From: an uncultured Bacteroidales bacterium
Lineage (GTDB): Bacteria; Bacteroidota; Bacteroidia; Bacteroidales; UBA932
NCBI GenBank assembly: GCA_946184255.1
Contig: CAMHFA010000011.1
Coordinates: 1 to 12,942, forward strand
Length of the DNA stretch: 12,942 bases
Direction: 5' to 3'
Shown here: one piece after another, positions 7,884-12,942 of the stretch
Layout: each line of letters starts with the position of its first letter
How positions within the stretch are numbered: position 1 is the first letter of the stretch
The notes under the pieces: model-generated
The model's database searches: none
Told to the model about the DNA's origin: nothing
What the model saw: only the letters and a program-made list of their open reading frames with translations
Program-made: the position numbers and the translations under genes

Positions 7884-8783
7884 ATGACAGGTATTCTTAA
7901 AAACATAGTCGTCGCGCTCAAGGGTTTTGCCATGGGCGCGGCAAATGTTATTCCGGGGGTTTCCGGCGGCACGATCGCCCTCCTGACCGGAATATTCAAC
8001 GAACTTATCGAAGCCCTCAACTCGCTCATGAGCGTATCCACCTGGAAGCTTTTGTTCAAGGGCGACCTGAAGGGTTTCTGGAAAACCATTCACGGGACCT
8101 TCCTGCTTTGGCTGGCCATAGGAGTAATCCTGAGTGTCTTCTCCCTCGCCAAGCTAATGGAATATGTCCTCGCCCACCATCCGGTGCAGACATGGGCGTT
8201 TTTCTTCGGACTGATCATAGTTTCGGCCATATTCATGCTCTCGGACATCAAAGGATGGAAGGGAAGCGATATCTGCTGGCTGGTCTTAGGAGTGGTATTG
8301 GGAGCGTTCATCTGCCTCCTCTCCCCCACTGAAACCACCTCGGACCTCTGGTTCATCGCTCTTTGCGGAGCCATTGCAATCTGCACCATGATCCTTCCGG
8401 GAATATCCGGCAGTTTCATCCTGGTCCTGTTTGGCAAATACGAGTACATAATGAAGGCCGTGAGCGAATTGAACCTTCCTGTTCTGGCGGTGTTTGCACT
8501 GGGCTGTGTCATCGGCATAGTGGCCTTCTCAAAATTCCTGCACTGGCTGATCGGAAAGTACGAAAAACCTACCCTTCTGGTACTGATCGGTTTTACCATC
8601 GGCGCACTGGTGAAGGTCTGGCCATGGGCCGACAAAGCCGCCTGCGAGGCCGCCAATGTCTTGAACGGAGTCCCTGCCGGCACCCTTCACGTAGGAGGAG
8701 CCATCGCCTGGGCCCTCATAGGCGGAGGTTTGGTCCTCGCCCTTGAGCTTATCTCTAAAAAATCAGCCCCGGCACAAGACTAG
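7884..8783 (+). CDS. DUF368 membrane protein, undecaprenyl-phosphate translocase (PopT) family
   Basis: A 299-residue polytopic inner-membrane protein. Residues 14-35 hold the DUF368 signature AMGAANVIPGVSGGTIALLT, and a second related motif, MILPGISGSFIL, appears near 169-180, which indicates an internally duplicated fold with two P-G-x-S-G re-entrant elements. Several strongly hydrophobic helices separate them. DUF368 proteins have been shown in other bacteria to return undecaprenyl phosphate across the inner membrane for reuse in cell-wall and surface-glycan synthesis; I infer the same here. It is third in the operon and follows the hypothetical gene by 3 nt. Its TAG (8781-8783) overlaps the TAG of the convergent AraC gene in a shared CTAG, leaving no room for a terminator between them. 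Confidence 0.88.
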   Translation: MTGILKNIVVALKGFAMGAANVIPGVSGGTIALLTGIFNELIEALNSLMSVSTWKLLFKGDLKGFWKTIHGTFLLWLAIGVILSVFSLAKLMEYVLAHHPVQTWAFFFGLIIVSAIFMLSDIKGWKGSDICWLVLGVVLGAFICLLSPTETTSDLWFIALCGAIAICTMILPGISGSFILVLFGKYEYIMKAVSELNLPVLAVFALGCVIGIVAFSKFLHWLIGKYEKPTLLVLIGFTIGALVKVWPWADKAACEAANVLNGVPAGTLHVGGAIAWALIGGGLVLALELISKKSAPAQD

Positions 8784-9604
8784 TCTGCAGGGGTTTCCCT
8801 GGGAGAGAATCCGAATTGTTTTTTGTAGGCCCTGGAGAAGAAAGCAGGGTCCTTGAATCCTGATTCCATCATCGCTTCACCCACCCGGCAATTCCCTGCT
8901 GAGAGAAGTCTCTTGGCTTCCTGAAGCCTTCGGTGGAGAATCCATTTCTCCGGAGTCAGCTCGCTCACCTTCTTGAAATCCCTCTTGAAGGAAGAAAGGC
9001 TTCTCCCTGTATAACTTGCAAGCTCCGGCAGGGAAAGATCGAACATGTAGTTTTCTTCCATGAAAGAGAGCAGGTCTATTTTCCATGGCTGGGTGAAATC
9101 GAACAAGGATGCATAAAAATGCCTGTCCTCGGCCAGTACACAGCGAAGCCCTTCCATCCTCTTCATCCATGCTATTTCCGAAGGAAGGCTCTCCGGAGAG
9201 TCAAGATAAGGGGTAAGCGAAAGAAACAGGCTTTCCAATTCCGCCCGGGCAGGTATTTTCAAGATGGGAGTGTCAGAAGGGACAGCATCCAAGGGAAGTT
9301 CGTCCCGTGAAATCGACCTGAAATACGATAACAGGAACTTCCGGCAGAAAAAGAGAGCGATTGAACGGAACGGCTTCCCGTCCCTGGGCGACCAGGCATC
9401 CAGCACTACCCTGAAATCCTTACGCAGAAACACGCAGTCTCCGGCAGAGAGAACTGTCCTGTCATTGTTGAAAACGACCTCAGCGCTTCCAGAACTGATG
9501 TAAAGGAGGGTGTGTTCCTTGATATGCTGCGGGCCCCGGACATCTTCCTTTTCCACCAGGGAAAAGACTACTCCGGATTGATTAATCCTTTTGAATCCTT
9601 CCAT
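8780..9604 (-). CDS. AraC-family transcriptional regulator
   Basis: A 274-residue DNA-binding regulator. Residues up to about 160 look like an effector-binding cupin-type domain (HTLLYISSGSAEVVF, VLSAGDCVFLRKD). The last 100 residues are the double helix-turn-helix: DLSLPELASYTGRSLSSFKR, then EAKRLLSAGNCRVGEAMMES and the conserved GFKDPAFFSRAYKKQFGFSP. A GTG two codons upstream (9610) is also in frame, but its G lies inside a TATATTTG promoter element, so I prefer the ATG at 9604, which is 5 nt behind that element. It diverges from the TonB receptor gene across a 117-bp region with a tandem operator-like repeat, so it most likely controls the receptor and perhaps itself. The ligand is unknown. 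Its stop is shared with the convergent DUF368 gene. Confidence 0.9.
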   Translation of the reverse strand: MEGFKRINQSGVVFSLVEKEDVRGPQHIKEHTLLYISSGSAEVVFNNDRTVLSAGDCVFLRKDFRVVLDAWSPRDGKPFRSIALFFCRKFLLSYFRSISRDELPLDAVPSDTPILKIPARAELESLFLSLTPYLDSPESLPSEIAWMKRMEGLRCVLAEDRHFYASLFDFTQPWKIDLLSFMEENYMFDLSLPELASYTGRSLSSFKRDFKKVSELTPEKWILHRRLQEAKRLLSAGNCRVGEAMMESGFKDPAFFSRAYKKQFGFSPRETPAD

Positions 9605-9609
9605 ATTCA

Positions 9610-9617
9610 CAAATATA
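9610..9617 (-). promoter_or_regulatory. -7 promoter element for the AraC-type regulator
   Basis: The minus strand reads TATATTTG, an exact TAnnTTTG, ending 5 nt before the ATG at 9604. The first copy of the 19-bp repeat begins 8 bp further upstream, in the -33 region of this promoter, which would allow autoregulation. Confidence 0.5.
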
Positions 9618-9625
9618 ATCGTTTT

Positions 9626-9666
9626 TGGACTTTTCAGTCAAATAATCTGGACTTTTCAGTCAAATA
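9626..9666. repeat. Tandem 19-bp direct repeat, likely AraC-type operator
   Basis: TGGACTTTTCAGTCAAATA occurs twice without mismatch, at 9626-9644 and 9648-9666, with a 22-bp period (about two helical turns) and a 3-bp spacer. Each copy contains the short inverted repeat GACT-TTTC-AGTC. Direct repeats of this spacing are how AraC-family proteins usually bind, one monomer with two HTH motifs per copy. The second copy ends 18 bp before the receptor's -7 element, over its -33 region, fitting activation; the first lies over the -33 region of the regulator's own promoter. Confidence 0.8.
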
Positions 9667-9684
9667 CTTTTCCTCCACTTACCC

Positions 9685-9692
9685 TTTCTTTG
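9685..9692 (+). promoter_or_regulatory. Probable -7 element for the TonB-dependent receptor
   Basis: TTTCTTTG followed by C matches TAnnTTTGC with one mismatch (T for A at the second base). It would give a leader of about 20-30 nt containing the A-rich stretch GAATAAAGAGAATAA, typical of Bacteroidota translation starts, before the ATG at 9722. A weak element is expected if the AraC-type protein activates it. Confidence 0.45.
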
Positions 9693-9721
9693 CACAGAAT
9701 AAAGAGAATAACGGACTTATC

Positions 9722-11584
9722 ATGAATAAATTGTCTCTGGCTTTAGCTATTATCATCCTTCCTGTCTTTGCTCAGACGGCAGCAGCACAGCAAACTACCG
9801 AAAGCCAGGACACCCTCAACAGCGCGGTTGTAACCGGAACAAGGGTGGCTATGGACCGTGACAGGGTTCCCGCCCCTGTCTCAGTGATCGGCCGCTGGAC
9901 TATCGAACAGAGTGACAAGAGCGCACTCATGCCTTCCCTGATGGAAGAGGTTCCCGGACTCTTCGTCACTTCCCGCGGAGTCACCGGCTACGGAGTCTCT
10001 TCTGGAGCGGCAGGTGGTATTTCCCTGCGTGGGTTTGGTGCTGCTGAAGGACGTACACTCGTACTTATCGACGGCCATCCCCAGTACATGTCCATCTATG
10101 GCCATGCGGTTGCCGATGAATATCTTGCCGACCTGGCCCAGAGGGTAGAGGTTACCCGTGGTGCGGCATCCGTCCTCTATGGTTCCAACGCCATGGGAGG
10201 AGCGATAAACATCATCACCAGGAAGCCGGACTTTATCGGAAACCGCCTGAATGCAAAGATGATGGGTGGATCATACGGCACTTTCAGGGCTTCGGTCACG
10301 GAACAATATTCAAACGGCCGTTTCTATCTTGTCGCCAACGCCGGACATGACAGGACCGACGGCCACAGGCTCAATTCTGCTTTCCACTCCACCAGCGGGA
10401 TGCTTAAGGCCGCCTATGATTTTTCATCCGCCTGGAAACTGAGCGGAAATGTCAATCTTGTGAACGCATATTCAGAGAACCCCGGTACCGTTGCAAAGCC
10501 GATGATTGACGGCACAGCCGACATACTTCGAATGATGTCCTGGATTTCACTTGAGAATCATTACGACCGTACCGACGGAGGAATCAACCTGTATTACAAT
10601 GCCGGACGTCACGAAATCAACGACGGCTATGCAGAGGGTGGCAAGCCTCAACCCTACCTTTTCCATAGCAAGGATTTCCAGGGAGGTGTCAACCTGTTCC
10701 AGGCCGTACGGCTTTTCGAGGGCAACACCCTGACAGGCGGGCTTGATTTCAAATATTATGGAGGAGACGCTTACCGTAACCCTGAGACAGAGTACTATGC
10801 AGACCATAAGAAACTGCACGAGGAGGCTGCTTATCTACTTGCACAGCAGCTTGTCGGAAAGTTTACTTTCGATGCAGGAGTGAGGCTGGAGAATCATAGC
10901 CTTTATGGCTTGGTCTGTGTGCCCCAGGCAGGCGTAAGCTGGGTGGCATCTCCCGGGACCAGCATCAAGCTCTCTGCTTCCAAGGGATTCCGCACCCCGA
11001 ACCTGAGGGAACTCTACATGTTCCCCCCTCACAACGAGGAGCTCGACCCTGAGAAGGCATGGAGTTATGACCTGACCCTTTCCAAGAGATGGCTGGACGG
11101 TCGTCTAAACACGGAATTGAGTGCGTTCTACACTAAGGGTTCCAACCTCATCCAGGTTGCCGTAGTTGATGGCAGGCGGGTCAACAGCAATGTCGGTGCT
11201 TTCGAAAACAGCGGAGTAGAGTTCAGCACAACCTGGCAGGCACTTGACAACCTTCGTTTCAATGCAAATTACAGCTACCTCCACATGGGGACGCTCTACA
11301 CCGGAGCTCCAGTCCACAAGGCCTATGTTTCGGGAACATGGAATATCGGCAAGTTCTCAGTCAACCTAGGAGCAATGGGTATAAAGGATCTGTATCTCAC
11401 TACCGGAGATGATGCAAAGACCAGCGACTATATTGACTTGAAGTGCCGTCTCTCATGGCAGGCCACTTCATGGCTCACGCTCTTTGCCCGCGGCGAAAAC
11501 CTGCTCAACAAGAGCTACATGACAATGGACGGTTTCCCTGAACCAGGAATCACCGTTTTCGGCGGTTTGTCGGTCAGCCTGTAG
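9722..11584 (+). CDS. TonB-dependent outer-membrane receptor (siderophore/cofactor size class)
   Basis: A 620-residue outer-membrane transporter. Signal peptide MNKLSLALAIIILPVFAQTA (1-24, ending AAAQQ), then the plug domain at about 35-155: SAVVTGTRV, LMEEVPGLFV, ISLRGFG, RTLVLIDGHPQY, VEVTRGAASVLYGSNAMGGA and INIITRKPD are all classic plug motifs. The rest is a beta-barrel with the GFRTPNLRELY motif and the C-terminal strand FGGLSVSL. It lacks the carboxypeptidase-like N-terminal domain of SusC proteins and has no SusD partner, so a metal complex, siderophore, heme or vitamin is more likely than a polysaccharide. The frame is open back to 9512, but that part is antisense to the regulator; the signal peptide fixes the start at 9722. 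Divergent AraC-type control is likely. The specific ligand is unknown. Confidence 0.9.
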   Translation: MNKLSLALAIIILPVFAQTAAAQQTTESQDTLNSAVVTGTRVAMDRDRVPAPVSVIGRWTIEQSDKSALMPSLMEEVPGLFVTSRGVTGYGVSSGAAGGISLRGFGAAEGRTLVLIDGHPQYMSIYGHAVADEYLADLAQRVEVTRGAASVLYGSNAMGGAINIITRKPDFIGNRLNAKMMGGSYGTFRASVTEQYSNGRFYLVANAGHDRTDGHRLNSAFHSTSGMLKAAYDFSSAWKLSGNVNLVNAYSENPGTVAKPMIDGTADILRMMSWISLENHYDRTDGGINLYYNAGRHEINDGYAEGGKPQPYLFHSKDFQGGVNLFQAVRLFEGNTLTGGLDFKYYGGDAYRNPETEYYADHKKLHEEAAYLLAQQLVGKFTFDAGVRLENHSLYGLVCVPQAGVSWVASPGTSIKLSASKGFRTPNLRELYMFPPHNEELDPEKAWSYDLTLSKRWLDGRLNTELSAFYTKGSNLIQVAVVDGRRVNSNVGAFENSGVEFSTTWQALDNLRFNANYSYLHMGTLYTGAPVHKAYVSGTWNIGKFSVNLGAMGIKDLYLTTGDDAKTSDYIDLKCRLSWQATSWLTLFARGENLLNKSYMTMDGFPEPGITVFGGLSVSL

Positions 11585-11605
11585 TTGTCTTGTCTCCGAT
11601 TTTTT

Positions 11606-11626
11606 GCAACTTTGTAAAAAAGTTGC
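11606..11626 (+). other. Perfect 8-bp inverted repeat before the second kinase gene
   Basis: GCAACTTT (11606-11613) and AAAGTTGC (11619-11626) pair perfectly around a 5-nt loop. It lies in the 48-bp gap between the receptor stop and the kinase TTG start, ending 6 nt before that start. A T6 run precedes it but no T-run follows, so it is not a standard terminator for the receptor gene. The left arm contains CAACTTTG, one base from a TAnnTTTG -7 element, so it may be promoter DNA or a protein site rather than an RNA hairpin. Confidence 0.5.
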
Positions 11627-11632
11627 CACTAA

Positions 11633-12838
11633 TTGGAAAACAACATTACAAAGAAGATCGTTATCAGTGGCGTGGGTTGCTGTCTGATGGACCGTATCTA
11701 CGCCCATGCTGATTTCTCATCCCCTTCATTCAAGCGGTATCTCAGTCTCCGTCAGGGAGATGGAGGTCTCTCCATCGGTGGCCTGACCTTCGAAGAAGAT
11801 CTGGAGATCTTTGCCGGACAATCATTCGGAAACATCTTGCCGGTTCTGAGCGGCGGAAAGGATCCTGACAACGAAAACATAGGTGGACCGGCGATAGTGG
11901 CTCTCATCCATGCCGCCCAAATCGCTTCGGACTGTTGCTCCGTCCGCTTCTACGGTTGCCGTGCAGATGATCTCGTTGGGGAACACCTCGAACGGTTGCT
12001 TCGAAACACTCCTGTGGACTTAACCCATTACAGTATCCAATCTGATTCTGAGACACCGTCAACCACTGTACTCTCGGATCCGGATGCCGACAACGGCCAC
12101 GGAGAGCGCCTGTTTGTGAACACTATCGGAGCGGCATGGGATTATATTCCAAGCATTGTTGATCCTTCTTTCTACGAGTCTGACATCTGTGTTTTCGGAG
12201 GTACGGCTCTGGTCCCAAGAATCCATGAAGGATTGGAGAACATGTTGTTTACTGCCCGTCGTAATGGTTGCATTACCGTGGCTAACACTGTTTACGATTT
12301 TCTGAGTGAGAAAAAGAATCCTGGTCTCAGATGGCCTCTCGGTTCCTCAGATGCTACCTACTCCTTAGTGGACCTGCTGATTGCCGACCGGGAAGAAGCT
12401 CTCAAGCTTAGCGGCAAGGACAGTATTGATGAAGCGCTGGATTTCTTCCGTCAAAAGGGAGCAGGGGCTGTCATTATTACCTCTGGTGCTGACGATGTTC
12501 ATCTGTGTGCTTGTTCAGATCGCTTTCTCCATGTAGAACCGGAGACGATGCCGGTATCCAAGGCTCTTGGCAAAGCTTGGAAAGATCCTTCAAGAAGAGG
12601 AGACAGCACGGGGTGTGGTGACAACTTCGCAGGTGGAATCATTGCATCCGTTGCCAAACAGTTGGCCTCGGGGCGTAAGATTATAAACCTGAAAGAGGCA
12701 TGTCAACTTGGCATTGTCTCAGGTGGATTCGCAGGCCTTTATTATGGAGGAACCTGGCTGGAAAGTGAACTTGGAGAGAAACGGCGCCTTCTTCAACCAT
12801 ATTATGAAGAGTATCTCAAGCAAATCTCGATTGCTTGA
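11633..12838 (+). CDS. Divergent PfkB-family sugar kinase
   Basis: A 401-residue soluble protein of the ribokinase/PfkB superfamily. IVISGVGCCLMDRIY (about 9-23) is the first beta-strand; IGGPAIVALIHAA (about 83-95) stands where the GG substrate-binding motif is expected; GAVIITSGADDVHL precedes the C-terminal signature GDSTGCGDNFAGG (323-335), with Asp330 as the likely catalytic base and GCGD in place of the usual GAGD. It is about 70 residues longer than the other kinase in the window and clearly from another branch. The start must be TTG at 11633: TAA directly precedes it and the next Met falls inside the first beta-strand. Substrate unknown. The gene stands alone between the receptor and a tRNA, and an inverted repeat lies over its 5' flank. 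Confidence 0.83.
   Translation: MENNITKKIVISGVGCCLMDRIYAHADFSSPSFKRYLSLRQGDGGLSIGGLTFEEDLEIFAGQSFGNILPVLSGGKDPDNENIGGPAIVALIHAAQIASDCCSVRFYGCRADDLVGEHLERLLRNTPVDLTHYSIQSDSETPSTTVLSDPDADNGHGERLFVNTIGAAWDYIPSIVDPSFYESDICVFGGTALVPRIHEGLENMLFTARRNGCITVANTVYDFLSEKKNPGLRWPLGSSDATYSLVDLLIADREEALKLSGKDSIDEALDFFRQKGAGAVIITSGADDVHLCACSDRFLHVEPETMPVSKALGKAWKDPSRRGDSTGCGDNFAGGIIASVAKQLASGRKIINLKEACQLGIVSGGFAGLYYGGTWLESELGEKRRLLQPYYEEYLKQISIA
12816..12838 (+). other. Inverted repeat over the end of the second kinase gene
   Basis: TCAAGCAA (12816-12823) and TTGCTTGA (12831-12838) pair perfectly around a 7-nt loop, and the TGA stop is the last three bases. It could protect the mRNA 3' end or act as a weak terminator, but no T-run follows. 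It may simply be chance within coding sequence. Confidence 0.35.
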
Positions 12839-12855
12839 ATTATCCGGAAAATGCC

Positions 12856-12863
12856 TATATTTG
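12856..12863 (+). promoter_or_regulatory. -7 promoter element for tRNA-Arg
   Basis: TATATTTG followed by C is an exact TAnnTTTGC element. It sits 27 bp before the tRNA, so transcription would begin near 12868-12871. TTG triplets at 12831 and 12835 are near the -33 distance, inside the end of the kinase gene. This gives the tRNA its own promoter. Confidence 0.65.
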
Positions 12864-12867
12864 CAAT

Positions 12868-12882
12868 CCGCTTTTAAAGCGG
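12868..12882 (+). other. Hairpin-forming leader just upstream of tRNA-Arg
   Basis: CCGCTTTTAAAGCGG is a near-perfect palindrome (6-bp stem with a 3-nt loop). It begins at the predicted transcription start and ends 7 nt before the tRNA, so it would form a hairpin at the 5' end of the tRNA precursor. No T-run follows, so it is not a terminator for the kinase. Confidence 0.4.
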
Positions 12883-12889
12883 GGGTTCT

Positions 12890-12942
12890 GGTTCCGTAGC
12901 TCAGCTGGATAGAGCAACAGCCTTCTAAGCTGTGGGTCTTGG
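12890..12942 (+). tRNA. tRNA-Arg (anticodon TCT), cut by window edge
   Basis: 53 bases of a tRNA are present. The 5' acceptor arm is GGTTCCG, then T8 A9, a D-stem GCTC...GAGC with loop AGCTGGATA, an anticodon stem ACAGC/GCTGT around the loop CTTCTAA, and the variable region GGGTC. The central triplet TCT reads AGA, so it carries arginine. The T-arm begins (TTGG) and the 3' half lies outside the window. It has its own promoter at 12856-12863. Confidence 0.93.

Noticed and set aside
7443..8093. 216-aa minus-strand open frame opposite the hypothetical and DUF368 genes
   Set aside because: No recognisable domain; it lies against two well-supported genes and is a frame shadow.
9605..9610. GTG start for the AraC-type regulator at 9610
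   Set aside because: Its G belongs to the -7 element and it adds only two residues; ATG at 9604 is simpler. It cannot be fully excluded.
9512..9721. 70-residue N-terminal extension of the TonB receptor
   Set aside because: It is antisense to the AraC gene and the operator region, and a clean signal peptide starts at 9722.
11606..11626. Rho-independent terminator for the TonB receptor gene
   Set aside because: The stem is perfect, but the T-run comes before it and none follows, so the order is wrong for a plus-strand terminator.
1..12942. CRISPR arrays, insertion sequences, integrase genes or attachment sites
   Set aside because: None seen: the only notable exact repeat is the two-copy operator at 9626-9666, and there is no transposase or recombinase. 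The tRNA at the right edge could be an integration site, but its 3' end is outside the window.

Overview
The window comes from a member of the Bacteroidota, most likely Bacteroidales. Three things support this: TAnnTTTG-type -7 promoter elements in front of most transcription units, almost no Shine-Dalgarno sequences, and gene families typical of gut or rumen Bacteroidales (GH106, GH78 and GH28-type glycan enzymes, a SusC-less TonB receptor, a small Bacteroidota-specific hypothetical protein). Genus and species cannot be told from the sequence. Coding density is very high; the longest stretch without a gene is about 117 bases (9605-9721).

Left half (1-6306, minus strand). A single operon-like chain of five genes reads from about 6306 down past position 1: a flippase-like multi-pass membrane protein, a GH106-type alpha-L-rhamnosidase, a GH28-fold beta-helix protein, a short (192 aa) beta-helix protein that stops just before its catalytic region would begin, and the N-terminus of a GH78-type alpha-L-rhamnosidase cut by the window edge. 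Each junction is a stop/start overlap (TAATG once, ATGA three times). Two rhamnosidases plus GH28-like helices point to breakdown of rhamnose-rich pectin such as rhamnogalacturonan. No SusC/SusD pair is in view.

Centre (6307-8783, plus strand). A 41-base divergent promoter region separates that operon from a three-gene operon: a PfkB/adenosine-kinase-like sugar or nucleoside kinase, a conserved Bacteroidota hypothetical protein, and a DUF368 membrane protein (the PopT undecaprenyl-phosphate translocase family). The DUF368 gene runs tail to tail into an AraC-family regulator, and the two stop codons share one CTAG.

Right (8780-12942). The AraC-type regulator (minus) diverges from a 620-residue TonB-dependent receptor (plus). 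Between them lies a perfect 19-bp direct repeat at 22-bp spacing, the expected form of an AraC-family operator, so the regulator probably controls the receptor and perhaps itself. A second, more divergent PfkB-family kinase with a TTG start follows, and then a tRNA-Arg(TCT), cut by the window edge, with its own clear promoter.

The points most worth a second look are the truncated beta-helix protein translationally linked to a GH28-like enzyme that lacks the usual catalytic His, the flippase at the head of a rhamnosidase operon, the AraC/TonB operator, and three start codons only 5-6 nt behind a -7 element, which suggests leaderless mRNAs.
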